This document shows, piece after piece, positions 32,230 to 43,728 of a DNA stretch of 64,000 nt. Numbering within the stretch: position 1 is the stretch's first letter; every line of letters starts with the position of its first letter. This stretch comes from Gambelia wislizenii (lineage: Eukaryota > Chordata > Lepidosauria > Squamata > Crotaphytidae): the NCBI GenBank assembly GCA_030847615.1, contig JAUMIR010000001.1:268397187-268461186 (forward strand). The letters run 5' to 3'. The notes below the pieces were generated by a model that saw only the letters and a program-made list of their open reading frames with translations, was not told where the DNA came from and made no database searches. A program made the translations under genes and the position numbers.

Positions 32230-34667
32230 GTAATCAGAGTGGTGTTAGGTCTGTTGCACAATAAAAGCAAGAGGAAAGAGTAGAGGCATGGCCTCACAAT
32301 CTAATTAAAGTGAACTACAGTACTTGGATTAAACCAGCAAAGTCCCATGATTTCTATCAGATTGGAGGTGAGTGACCTGTGTGACAGTTTGTTGTTTGCT
32401 AGACCAAGGTTTTAAATAAACCAACATTTCTCAGAAGGTTCCCCCCGTCAGTTTCTGAGATCCCCCCCCCCAGGGGAAATACAGATTTTCTCTGAATATT
32501 CTCCACTGTTTTTTTTTTTAATTGTGATTTTAAAATGAACTACACTGGGAGTACATTGGAGAAGATGCAAAATGGTGGCCAACATAATAGCCACTCTTGT
32601 CACTTGTAGCACTGGCAAAAGCAAAAGGAAAGAAACTATGCTACTCCTACTACTCCTCATGGGGATTTACGCCTTGCAATAAATAAATAAATATATATTG
32701 GCGAATTTCTGTACACCCTGGAAGAGTTCAGAAAACTTGTTCCTCCCAATTTCTCTGCCCACAAATAGGGTGGAGTACCTCGAGAGGCCGTTTGTGCACA
32801 ACTGTATTTTTAATAACAGCAATAAGTGAAACAACCTGGGTTGAGAGAAACATAAAACAGTTTCTCCCCAATGAAGGAGATTTTATTCTTTCTTCTCTCA
32901 TTCCTGTGCCTTTCTGCAAACTGCTTTTGGTATTGAGAGGCATTTCAAAAGTGTCTTTTTTGGTGTTGTAACATGGGATTCACACACACACCACAGGAAG
33001 GGGCCTATGTGAACTTGCAGCTCACAAATTCTCATCTTCTGTTTCCAACTCTCTTTGGAAGAGTGAGAATGGGATAGATTCAGGTTAAGCTGTACTGTAC
33101 ATCCTGCTGAAATCTACAGGACAAGCTAGTGATGATTCAAAACCATTGGTTTTGATGGGCAGCTAATGGAGTATTTATAACAATACAATTTTAACTCCAG
33201 AAAGACTGTCTGTAATGCAGCAGATGAATTGTTAATATGCAATGAAAACATTGTTAGTTATCTTTCTAATGTGATCCTGTGTGTGGAGATTTATCATCAT
33301 CTTCATTTATTTATTTATACAGGGCCACCAGTGTACAAAGCAAGGATTTTTTTTCATAAAGTAGAACAAAAAGCAGCCCACCTTGCCAAAGGCGTACAAT
33401 CTAATACACACACAGACACATATACAAGGGGAAGGAAGGAGTAATACAAATATAACACCGATGAAATGCAATTGTAAAACATATTATCTAGATAGAAATG
33501 CAAAAACCAATGCAATGTAATATAAAGCAAAGTGACAAATGCACATAATCAAAATATACAAGACTATAAAACAATATTAAATTAAAATTCCAGTTTACTT
33601 CTTTTCTGATTTTCCCCCCCTTGAATCCAGCAGGTGTCACTCTGGGGACTAAGAGTAAGTGAGCTTTTTCAGAAATGCTCTGAATTTCCTGTCTAATAAT
33701 TCTCTTTAAGAAGTTTTTTTTATATATTGCTGCCCCCCCCCGCGCTCTCTCTTTTTAATTGCAATATTATTGTCTTTATCCAATACCTTCTTTGCCACAA
33801 ATTTTCATAACTTTGAAGTATGATCTGCTTGTAGCATTGTCTCTCTCCCCCCACTTCTCATACTGCTGTTATGTTTGTATTTGTTGTTTAGGAGTGTCAT
33901 TTTTTTACTGTTTAGGTTGTCACAGTGGTAATCTGTACAGAGCAGTGATTTGGGCTATGGCTCATCCCTTTATTCTGCTTTCCTAGACAAAATAGCACTG
34001 CTACAGAGTGCCCCACAGTAAAAGGGCTACATGTATGAGTAGAGTTCAGAAGTGTTACATTTTTGAACAATAGCTTCCAGAATCCCCTAGCTTGCATGGC
34101 CAGTTGCTGGAGGATTCTGGAAGGTGTAATCTAAAAAAAACAACATTCATGAGCTGTTGTTTTTTTTAAAAAATATCACAGATACATAGAATAGCAAAGA
34201 GGCAGAACAATTTCTGTATTTGACAGTAATAACAATGGGAATTTTCTCTGCCAGCAAAAAGGTAATTTGTTGCCTATAATATGTGGAGTTGTGTACTTGC
34301 AGACATAATGAAAAAGTTGTGCTGGGTGTGCCACAGATTTTGTGGAAGGGTGTGTTCATGTTTCCAGTAGAAATATATGCCTTGAAGTTGTCTTTTTGGC
34401 TGGCTGCATGAGGACAGATCTACTGTTATGCTCATGATCAAGAAGAAGAAATTTACATTTATGCAAATAACACATTTATACTATGATTTACAGCTCTTGG
34501 TTGCTCTGTAGATAAATTTAGCCGAAGAAAATAATTTGTATTGAGCTAGAAGTGCCGAGCATGTTAGTGCATCTGTGCTAGGTTTTATTTGGAAACTTTT
34601 ATGCAGAAAAGGAGAAAGGCTCACACTACTGACAGTCAATCAGGATGTGGAACAAAATAATGCACAG
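32230..34667. other. Largely unassigned stretch, probably intronic
   Basis: A LINE-like A/T tail at 32665-32700 ((AAT)n), a possible repeat scrap at 33305-33360, and a CAGTG-type hAT foldback remnant at 34050-34137. No exon is supported. Confidence 0.35.
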
Positions 34668-34669
34668 TA

Positions 34670-34898
34670 CAGTTATCTCTTCATATTCACTGGGGTTGGG
34701 TTCCAGGATCCCCCGTGGGTACCAAAATCTGTGAATACTCAAGTCTCATGATATGCAATGGCATAGCAAAATGGTGTCCCTTATATAAAATGGCAAAATC
34801 AAGGTTTGCTTTTTGGATTATTATTCTTTAAGAATATTTTCATGCCATGAATACTTAAATCCGGTGATATCAAATCCATGGATATGGAGGGACAGCTG
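34670..34898. mobile_element. Tigger-like MITE (CATATCCATG type), complete
   Basis: The ends CAGTTATCTCTTCATATTCA and CATGGATATGGAGGGACAGCTG are inverted, flanked by TA (34668-34669, 34899-34900). 229 bp, no coding. It defines the family of 18749-18830 and 24058-24240. Confidence 0.78.
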
Positions 34899-34900
34899 TA

Positions 34901-36290
34901 CTTAAAAAAAAAGTATTGGCACAGTCTGCATACAATCAATGGGAATACAATCAGTGAACCCTAACCTTGTATTTTATGATTTGAATGTCCAAGTGAGTGT
35001 GGTTTCTTAGGCCAAGTGTTTCAGTGCACAAGGTACCTCCATCGAGCTAATTGGGACCCACTTCTCAGTCAGGGTGTAGCTATGGGTGGGGAATAACTTG
35101 CAGTAACTTAAAACTTCAACTCAACATTTAGAAATCCAGTGTAGGCATCCAAAGAAAACAGATAGGCAAAGTTACTAAGGCAATGCAAACACAGCAAATG
35201 GGAGAGCTTCTAGGTGTGAGCAGTTTTCAATGTCTCTTTCAACAATGCTAGAAATTTGGGGACTGAATTCTTATTTGGAAAATTCATGTTTTGCCACCCT
35301 GTCCTGAGTATACAAGCATAGGATTATTGGCTGTGCATTCTCTGAACATCAGTGGAATGTACTGTACTGTATTTCCAAGGATACATACATATGCTCTGGC
35401 TGTAAGATCATTTCATGTTCTTTTTCTTTCTTGAAATGAAGCATGTCAATGGCAAGCACAGAATGTATATGTGTGCATATATGTATATGATTACTGTTAA
35501 AGTGTTAGACAGAGTGCACCCAGTGCTGCAGCTGGTTCAAAAAGGCTATAGCGGCTGACCTAGGTGTAATGGGTCTAGGAGATCTGATACTCCAATCCAC
35601 GACTAAGATATTATTAGAAATTTGAACTACTTTTGTTGCTGAACTAAAGAGAAGCAGTAAATATAATTAATCATATGCATGCTTCCGGAAGTTGCAACCT
35701 CAGGCCATATAAAACATCCCTGTTTCCTTTATTTCCTCTGTAGGTCCATCCTGTTCCTTTCTTATTTTGTTCCATTTCCTCTCCTGCAATCGTGGCTGAA
35801 TGAGTCATTTTGGCAGGCATTAACAACGTGGCCATCTGAACTTTCCGAAACTTTTCTACTAGGCTGGTTTCAGGTGTGCAATGTCAGTGATGCTTCAACC
35901 TTCTTTTAACATTTGTCCTTCCAGTGATTTGCGCAGAAAGTTTTGTCCTTTCCTCTCTTTTGTAACAATATCTTGGGAAGGTAAAACCACTAAATAATCA
36001 CTGGCTAAACATCCCTGTTGAAAAAATGATCCTTGCTTAAATGTCAATGAAGGAAACCAGAGTAGTTAAAAAGTTACAAGTAAATCATCATCATCATCAT
36101 CATCTGTTTGGAGGGCAGAAGCAAGCAAGCAGATTTATGATCCCCTGGGCAGAAACAAGCAAATTTGTGATCCCCTGGGCAGAGTTGGTGTCATCCAAGC
36201 CATGTTTTGCTGACACTCTACAGAGCAAGAGTTTATTTTATTATTATTATTTGGTTGGTTTTATAGCTTTACCTGGTGAAGGAAAGGCAT
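34901..36290. other. Unassigned stretch with small tandem repeats
   Basis: (CAT)n at 36084-36104, and a roughly 32-bp unit with 'gatcccctgggcag' repeated twice at 36115-36185. Nothing else recognised. Confidence 0.4.
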
Positions 36291-36412
36291 AACCCCCAAC
36301 TGTTCTGATTTGGCAGGGAAGTTCCAATTAATCCTCTGTCATCTCACTTTTCAGCTGCCTTCAAAATAGGCCAATTTCTCTCTTCTCCTCCCAATGTTCT
36401 GCCTGTATCCAT

Positions 36413-37205
36413 GTGTATGTGTGTGTGTGTGCCTTCAAGTTGTTTCCGACTTATGATCACCCTCAGGCAAACCTATCATGGGGTTTTCTTAGGGATTGTC
36501 TAAATGGTGAAAATATCCGAGGAGAACATGTGTTATCTTAATGGCAACCCACAGTGATTTGCCATATTCAGAAGGGGGGGTGCGAATTTGCTATATACTG
36601 TGCGCTAGGAGACTTTGTGGTTTTCCACAAAGTTTTTCAAATACTGCATGGGGAATGCACATTCCCCCTCGGGACAAGCGATTTAATATGAATTGCTTTC
36701 CCATAGGAGGAAAAAAGCAAAGCTGATTGGCCGGATGGGGGGAGGGCTTGCTAAGAGGGCAAGAGCCCAGTGCTGCCACATTCGATTTTTGCCTTAGTGA
36801 ATGAGCACTAAGGCGAGAACATGGGGTGTTCTTTTTTTCTGTTTTTCAACAGGTGAAAGATCACTGAAGCGCACAATGTAGAATAGTTTTTTTTAAAAGC
36901 AAGTTGTGTCCACCATCTTGACCAGCAGGCAAGCAAAGCTTTTGGGGGCTAAAAACCATTAAGACATATTGCAGCTGCTGTGATTTGCCATTACTGTGGA
37001 GCAGTCCATCCCTCCACCCATAGACAAGCCCTTAGTAAGATTTGTTCAGAGAGAGTTTTGCCTTTGCCTTCCTCTGAGGCTGAGAGGGTGTAACTTGCCC
37101 AAGATAACCTAAGGGGTTTCCCTGGCTGAGTGGGAATTTGAACCCTGGTCTCCCAGAGTCCTTGTCCAATGTTTAAACTACTACACCGCTCTGGTTCTCT
37201 TTGTC
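36413..37205 (-). mobile_element. Sauria-type SINE split by a Harbinger-like element
   Basis: The tail half is at 36413-36491 ('gtgccttcaagttgtttccg', 'ctatcatggggttttctt') and the head half at 37032-37205 ('cctctgaggctgagagggtg', 'aactactacaccgctctggt'). Joining TTTTCTTA to GTAAGATTTG restores the usual SINE sequence. A (GT)n tract precedes the tail. Confidence 0.85.
36492..37031. mobile_element. Harbinger-like element inside a SINE
   Basis: The ends GGGATTGTCTAAATGG and CCATAGACAAGCCC are inverted and flanked by TTA (36489-36491, 37032-37034). 540 bp, non-coding. The uninterrupted SINE consensus on either side proves the insertion limits. Confidence 0.82.
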
Positions 37206-37329
37206 CTCAGCTTATTTGAATTAGTGCAGGCTGAATTCAAAAGGCAAAAGTAGTTTTCACTCAACTATAACTTAGCAGGGGGAAGAGAGGAGGAGCAAAA
37301 TCTTACCCCTTTTAGTGGGCTCAATTGTA

Positions 37330-37863
37330 CAGTTGCCCCTCCACATTCGCGAATTTAGCATTCACGGTTTTGAATATTCGCAGTTTTTGGAGGGCCTCCC
37401 CCCACCCTCCCAAAAGCAGCGACAGGGCTTTAGAAGCCCTGTGGCCGCTTCTGGAGGGGGGAGAAAGAAGCAGGCCAGGTGGGGGGTGGGAGCGGCGGCG
37501 AGAGAGCCCTCCGAGGCCCCCTACCCACCTTAGGAGGCTGGGTGGGGGTGGGAGAGGCAGTGAGGGCGCCTTGGGAGGGAGGGGGAGGGCTGGGGAGGCG
37601 ACCACGAGGCCTCCAGAGGGCCTTCGGAGGCCCCATGAAGGCCTTGGGAGGGAGGGGAAGGCCTGGGAAGGTGACCACGGGTCTTCCAGAGGCCCTGTGG
37701 TGGCGTGGGAAAGGAGGGGGAGCCGGGGAGAAGCAACTATGGGGCCTCTGGAGGCCCCGTGGTCGTTTTGGCAGGGGAGCGGGACGGCAGTCATTATTTG
37801 TGGAATTTTCACATTCGCGGGGGTCTATGGCATCTAACCCCCGCGAATGTGAAGGGAAGACTG
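37330..37863. mobile_element. Tigger-like element (CACATTCGCG type), GC-rich interior
   Basis: The ends CAGTTGCCCCTCCACATTCG and CGAATGTGAAGGGAAGACTG are inverted, with TA on both sides (37328-37329, 37864-37865). A 17-bp perfect subterminal hairpin pairs 37808-37824 with 37837-37853. The interior is very GC-rich with 'ggcctccagaggcc'-like units and is open in several frames (up to 170 codons) without any domain. It mimics a CpG island. Confidence 0.8.
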
Positions 37864-37965
37864 TATTTCTTTTTTTCTTTTTGCAGGCATTCCTCAATCT
37901 CTTACATACATTTCAGGGTTTCCCTGTTTAAAATAGTAGCCTTGCATGTTCTTCCCTGTTAGATT

Positions 37966-38690
37966 GCATCAATAGGAGTATAGTATTTAGATCAGTGGTG
38001 TCCAACCTGTGGCCCTCCAGGTGTTTTGGATTACAGCTCCCAGAATTCCTGACCATTGGACCAGCTGGCTCAGGCTTCTGGGAGTTGGAGTCCAAAACAC
38101 CTGAAGGGCCATAGGTTGGACACCACTGATCTAGATCCAAGGAAGTAATAGTGCCACTCTATCCTGCTTTGGTCAGACCTCACTTTGAATACTGTGTCCA
38201 GTTCTGGGCACCACAATTCAGGAAGGATATTGAGAAGCTGGAATGTGTCCAGAGGAGGCTGACCAAAATGGTGAAAAGTCTGGAAGCCACGCCCTGTGAG
38301 TAGCGGCTTAGGGAGATGGGTATGTTTAGCTTGGGGAATAGAAAGTTAAGAGGTGACATGATAACCATGTATAAATACTTGAAAGGATGTCATATTGAAG
38401 ATGGAGCAAGCTTATTTTCTGCTGCTCCAGAGACTAGAACACAGAGCAATGGGTTCAAACTACAGGAAAAGAGATTCCACCACTAGGAAGAATTTCCTGA
38501 CAGTTAGAGCTGTTTGGGAATGGAATACACTACCTGGGAGTGTGGTGGAGTCTCTTTCTTTGGAGGTTTTTAAATAGAGCCTGGATGGCCATCTGTTGGG
38601 AATGATTTGATTGTCTTTTCCTGCATGGCAGGGGGCTGGACTGGATGCCCCTTGAGATCTCTTCCAACTCTATGATTCTATGGTTCTATA
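37966..38690 (+). mobile_element. CR1 LINE 3' portion, interrupted by a hAT MITE
   Basis: Starts 'ttgcatcaataggagtatag', continues after the MITE with the + strand reading of the C-terminal RT region ('tttgaatactgtgtccagtt' for FEYCVQF, 'gaggaggctgaccaaaatgg'), then the 3' UTR 'ggatggccatctgttgggaa' and ATTCTATGGTTCTATA. 5'-truncated; in-frame stops show it is dead. Confidence 0.85.
37993..38128. mobile_element. hAT MITE inside CR1
   Basis: CAGTGGTGTCCAACCTGTGG and its inverted partner AGGTTGGACACCACTG bound a 136-bp palindrome. ATTTAGAT (37985-37992) and ATCTAGAT (38129-38136) are the 8-bp duplication with one change. Same length and family as 13710-13845. Confidence 0.85.
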
Positions 38691-38799
38691 AATAACATTT
38701 GCTCTCTTGTTACCTGACCGCACCCTTCTCACCACACTCTGATGTTGTTCAGCCATATGTGTCCCAGTTTTGATCTGTGAAATGTTGGACAGTATGGTG

Positions 38800-40670
38800 T
38801 GGGAGAGCTTGAAAAAACTGCTTTTGGTGTCTGCAGCTTGCAGAATTCCTCAGCCTTTATGGTCATGTTGCTGGAGGATTCTGGAAACTTACCAGTGGTG
38901 GAAGCTGGCACTGGTAATCACCATTCTTCCCCACTTTTCAGTCAGAGCTTCTGTAGAGGAGCAAATCTGGATCTCCACCTTTGCGTGGAGTGTATCCTCA
39001 GGTATCATTAAAAAAAAAAAATCTCCCACATGTCCTTGTTATAAATTTCTCACTCTGCATGCATCCTGAGTGAAATTAAAAATACAATCAGGATAAGTGC
39101 AAGATTACTTTGCACAGCGATTCCCTTTCCCATGGTCCAAAATCTCATCGACACATAAATACAAGGGGATATGCACACATAAACATATGCACACATGTGT
39201 GCACACAAAGCCCAGATATATTCTTTCCATCCTCATGCAAAGGCAAAAACCTGCTCTGCACCTGCAGTAGAGCTTTACTTGATCTGTTTTATTTAGAGAA
39301 ACAGAGAAGGCCACGAATGTGCTGACACATGAAGCTTCTCCTGGAGTCACATTACAGTGCATTGAAGGACACCAATGTAGAGACAGGCTCAGTTGTAAAA
39401 TACCTGCGGAGCACATTCTCTACCTTTGGCAAGAAACTGGTGTGTGTTGGGAACTGGGAAGGGGCAGCACCTGACTCCTTGGAAGTGTAACTGATGTTTC
39501 CAGACTGATTCTGATATTAGAGCAGCCTGGGTTTTAGGTCCTGTTTGCAGTTAAAAGCCTTGGCTTAAGAAATGGGTTATTATCAACCGCAAAGGAAGTT
39601 TTGCAGTGTGGTAGAATGTCTTGGTAAGCAACTTTTGAAGCAAAGGGGGAATTCCCTCTTCTCTCACAGCAAAATGTTGAAGATAATCACAGCAGTAAAG
39701 CTACTGAATGTGAAATACACAGTCAGACTGAAAGAAAGTATTTTGTTCTGGTGCTAAGCATGCTGCTTTGTTGTTGTTTTTGGCTATTAAAAAAGAGGCC
39801 TGTTGGGACTCTGGCTACAAGCTTGTTTGTGGGCTTGAGAAGCTAGGTTGGTTCTGTGGCATTTACCATTTGAAATGGATCCTTGCTGTATGTTCACATA
39901 GGATAGTCCAGGGTTAGTGTATGAGAGAGGAGCTCCCAACACCTGACAAGTAGCAGGCTGCATATCTGAGTGAGAAGAACCATATTCTGGAGAGCAGTTG
40001 GTTGACAGATACATCAAAGAGTGGGCTGATGTGACCTAGGAACTTCATGTAGCACTCCCTATGAAGTTCAGGTAGCTTTCCCCACCCGATTCACTGTCTA
40101 TGTCAGTGATTTCTTAGGGCTTTAGAACTCCTTGGAGGAAAAGCCAGAGAAGTCCTGGTTGCTGCCCAGGCCACAAAATGCTGGCAAATGTCTTTGTGTT
40201 GTTTCCCATTAGTCCTGCACACTCACGAGCTAGCAGCCAGCTGGAGTTTTCCTGAGAAGAAAGTGTCAAAGAGCAGACCAATACTGTATATAAAAATCAG
40301 TCACGGAATCAGACTTCAAAAAGTCAATCTCCAGCTGGGCTCCTACTGAGTCAGCTGCACTTAGCAACACAGACGTGTTCTGCCAGCTTTCTTTCTGAAT
40401 GGAAGGGAATCTAATGACTTCTCAGGATATGATGGGCAACTGCCATTAAGGGAAGAAAATACCTAGAGGCAGCCTGTAACGTTATTTTGCTGAGGTTGTC
40501 AGGTGTTAGTTTATACAGGACAGCTTTCACCTCACTAAAGCTGTTAAACCCTATAAAGAACTCCCATGCTTCATAAGCTGTTCTGCATTGGGGGGTGGGG
40601 TGCAATCCCAAAACAAAATAGGCATCAATTTAAAGTTTGGGATTTTATCATGCTTTTGATTTGATTTTGA
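38800..40670. other. Unassigned stretch, probably intronic
   Basis: A short poly-A at 39009, an (ACACAT) patch at 39170-39205, and hAT-foldback-like words at 38835-38890. No gene seen. Confidence 0.35.
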
Positions 40671-40674
40671 TATG

Positions 40675-40912
40675 TTGTTGTTGTTGTTTAGCTTCCAGTC
40701 ATTTTCAACTTATGGTGACCCTAAGGCAAGCCTATCATGGGGTTTTCTTGGCAAGCCTTATTCGGGGGACAGGGGTGTTGCCATTACCTCCCTCTAAAAG
40801 AGTGAGTTCTCTCAAGGTCACCTAGTGGGTTTCCATGGCTGAGCAGAGACTCGATCACTGGTCTCCAGAGTTGCAGTCTAGTGCTTAAACCACTACACCA
40901 TGCTGGCTCAAA
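40675..40912 (-). mobile_element. Sauria-type SINE, first of three in tandem
   Basis: (TTG)n, 'tcattttcaacttatggtga', 'cctatcatggggttttcttg', and the reverse tRNA head 'aaccactacaccatgctggc'. Near full length. Confidence 0.88.
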
Positions 40913-40954
40913 GCTGTGTACAAAGATCACAGGTTCGTAGAAATACATGCAAAT

Positions 40955-41178
40955 GTTGTTGTTGATGTTATGTACTTTCAAGTTGACTCTAACTTATGAT
41001 GATCATATCCTAGGGTTTTATTGGCAAGAGTTCTTCAGAGGCAGTTTTCTGTTGCATTCCTCTGAGGCTGAGAGAGTATGGTTTGCCCAAGGTCACCTTT
41101 TCCATGGCTGAGCAGAGATTTAAACCCTGCTCTCCCGGAGTCATTGTTCAACTCTCAACTCACTACACTATGCTTATT
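40955..41178 (-). mobile_element. Sauria-type SINE, second of three
   Basis: 'tgttgttgatgttatgtact' through 'gaggctgagagagtatggtt' to 'aactcactacactatgctta'. More diverged than the first. Confidence 0.82.
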
Positions 41179-41179
41179 C

Positions 41180-41312
41180 AGATATTGCCTTCAGGTTGTT
41201 TCCGATTTATGTCAACTCTATTACAGAGATTTCTTGGCAAGATTTCTTAAGGGGTTTGCCATTGCCTTCCTATGTGGCTGAGAAAGTATGACTTGTCCAA
41301 GGTCACCAAGCC
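41180..41312 (-). mobile_element. Sauria-type SINE, third, head missing
   Basis: 'ttgccttcaggttgtttccg' to 'gacttgtccaaggtcaccaa'. The tRNA-like head is absent. Confidence 0.75.
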
Positions 41313-41692
41313 TTATCTACTCATGCAGAAATGCTCTCCTGTTTCTTATCCGTGAAATGCTAAGGACTAAGAGAGTAAGGATGGCCAGAAAAGTCTTATC
41401 TGTCTTTGCAGTTGGGAAATAGACTTTGAGAATACTGTATGTGCTCAGGCCTCTATCACATTCTTTTGTAACTGTTTTGCTTACAGCATCCATCCATTTA
41501 TCTGTCTATCCCCAGTAAAATACCCAAGCCAATTTACAATACAGATTAAAACAAAATACAACAAAAAATATTTTTTAAAAAAAGATTGAACAAGACACCC
41601 TGTAGTTGTTTTTTTTTTTAAAAAAAACACTAATGTACATTTAAAATATGGTAAATAAAATATTTCATACCACACTGAAAGATCCTTCTGCT
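41313..41692. other. Unassigned stretch
   Basis: The part at 41485-41570 ('ccaatttacaatacagatta') resembles a reverse LINE 3' end but is too short to name. Poly-T/A runs at 41610-41628. Confidence 0.3.
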
Positions 41693-41995
41693 TTGTTGTT
41701 ATTGTTGACTGTCTTCAAGTCAACTTTGACTCATGGAGACCCTGTGAACGAGACATCTTCAAGAGCTCCTGTCCTCAACTGCTCAGTTCAGTTCGTGCAG
41801 GCTCACAGCTGTGGCCTTCTTGATTGAGTCTATCCATCTGGTATGCAGTCTTCCTCTCATTCTACTGCCCTCCACCTTTCCTAGCATTGTTGTCTTTTCT
41901 AATGAGTCATGCGTTCTCGTGATGTGGCCAAAATAGGACAACATCAATTTAGCCATCTTGGCTTACAGGGAGAGTTCAGGCTTGATCTGTTCTTG
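41693..41995 (-). mobile_element. Bov-B (RTE) LINE 3' end
   Basis: On the - strand the translation includes YFGHITRTHDSLEKTTMLGK and RGRLHTRWIDSIKKAT, the C-terminal part of Bov-B RT proteins. It is followed by the 3' end 'gtctccatgagtcaaagttg' + 'acttgaagacagtcaac'. That tail is the one shared with the Sauria and 5S SINEs of this window. The copy is 5'-truncated. Confidence 0.82.
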
Positions 41996-42161
41996 GACCT
42001 ATTTGTTTGACTTTTTGGCAGCTTGTTAAAAGCCAAATATCTGTTTCAATACAGAAGTCTTTGCATGCCAGTGAAAAAAGGGCAAAAAGTGGGCCAAGTG
42101 AGCTACTCATGGGAGGGAACTCTGTAGCATGGGATCAGCCACTGGGAAAGCTCTTTTCTAT

Positions 42162-42440
42162 GGAGCCCTGGTGGCGCAGTGGTTAAATGCCAGTTCTGCA
42201 AGCCACCACGTTGCAAGTTCGATTCCAGCGGGCTCCAAGGTTCACTCAACCTTCCATCCTTTCGTAGGTCGGTAAATTGAGTACCCAGCTTGTGGGGGCA
42301 GTTAGCTAACACACATTGGAAACTGTTTAATGCAGTGTAGATGTGTAAATTGCTATTGCTTAAAACAATTTGTAAGCTGCTCTGATAGCCTTGTGGCTGA
42401 AGAGCGGGGTATAAATAAATACATAAAATAAATAAATATG
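42162..42440 (+). mobile_element. tRNA-derived SINE of a second family
   Basis: The head GGAGCCCTGGTGGCGCAGTG holds an A box (42172-42182) and AGTTCGATTCC (42216-42226) is the B box. The body 'cattggaaactgtttaatgc' and the LINE-like end 'gagcggggtataaataaata' follow. Its tail differs from the Sauria tail, so another LINE probably moves it. A reverse partial copy is at 56735-56872. Confidence 0.82.
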
Positions 42441-43549
42441 TTGGTGGTAGGAGCATGAGAGACATATTTCCCGAGATCTTAACACTCAGCCAGCATTAAT
42501 AGAGGTAACTAGGATCTTTCAGACAATTCATTACCACTGCTGGGTATAGTAGGAAGTATAGGTAACATCATCTGGAGGGTTTCAGGGTGGGGGATCCTGT
42601 TCTATATCATGGCCAAGACATGGTTATGTCTTCAGTTTTTAACAGCACTTTGAATTCTGTAGCATATGTTAAATTGGATGCGTTCTAGACCATATTTAGG
42701 GAGAGCACAATACATACACACACCAGTACTGCTATTAATGTTTCTTGCAACATGGAAGCCTTCTTTCATACCTTTTATCATAACAGGCGTTTCACCGTTA
42801 CCTAAATCAATCATCTTTTAAATAAACACATAAATCCTTGGGATCAATCTGTGACAACACGACTTTTGGATTAGACAACAATTTGTTAAATAGCTAAGTT
42901 GTTCTGAGAGAGAGAGAGAGAGAGAGAGGTCTGATACTCAATTCATTTAATGGTTGTCAGTGGTCAGGTGTTTGCATTGTGTGACTTGTGAGATACTTTC
43001 TGAATTCCACTGTATTGGAAGAATTTCACCAAACTGCAGGATATAAAAATGCCTTGTGTCCAAAGGAGTGTTTGGGTATACAGAAGTGTATTCTGAAGTG
43101 TGTTCCACCCAAGCATTCCAAGCCAGAAAACACAAAATGGCATAAAAGTAAAATAAAATCAAAAATAACGTAATAAAATGTACTCTTCTTGTATTGATGG
43201 TATTTCAACAGAGAATTCTAGCTTTTCTTCCTCAACCTCACACCATACTCATGGGGCAGATTTCAAACTTTTCAGCTTTGTTGTGTGATGGTTCACTGAT
43301 AAACAGCAAAAGAATACTTTTTGTCCCAGTACATTACATTGGCTTAGACCAAAAATGTACCTATGTGGGAAAAAGCAATAAATTTGTTGGCATAGTTTTT
43401 GCCCCAGCTTTCTTTCTTTTCTTAATTTTGGGGGGAAAGAAGCTACATTGCAAGTGGATGAAATCTGGGGACACCGTTTATAAGTATGCAGGTGACAAGG
43501 GACCAGTCTAGTATGTCTACTTCTTTCTACTGAAGTCCATGTCAAGGGG
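42441..43549. other. Unassigned stretch
   Basis: (AG)n at 42906-42929. Frames up to 124 codons are unsupported. No repeat ends found. Confidence 0.35.
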
Positions 43550-43728
43550 GAGCAAGCATAGTGTAGTGGTTGAGTGTTGAATGAGACCAGGGTTCTTATC
43601 CCAACACAGCCATGGATACCCACTGGGTAACCTTGGGCAAGTCACATTCTCTCAGCCTCAAAGGGAGGCACTAGTAAAAACCCCTCTGAACAAACCTTGC
43701 CAAGAGAACCCCATGACAGGTTTGCTGT

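Larger units (their letters stand above)
36291..38797. mobile_element. Unclassified TIR element (ATACCCTCC type), copy 2, heavily interrupted
   Basis: Three outer pieces match copies 1 and 3: 36291-36405, 37206-37329 and 38691-38797 (ending 'gaaatgttggacagtatg'). Between them lie a Sauria SINE (itself split), a Tigger-like element at 37330-37863, and a CR1 at about 37966-38690 (itself split). Removing these brings the pieces into the order of copy 3. Sequence at 37866-37965 does not align and may be lost or replaced. Confidence 0.6.

Noticed and set aside
37321..37837. 163- and 170-codon frames, possible exon in a CpG-rich block
   Set aside because: The GC-rich block is bounded by TIRs and TA duplications of a Tigger-like element; the composition is Gly/Arg/Pro low-complexity.
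42162..42235. tRNA gene
   Set aside because: A and B boxes are present, but no cloverleaf with proper acceptor stem is seen, and a SINE body follows.
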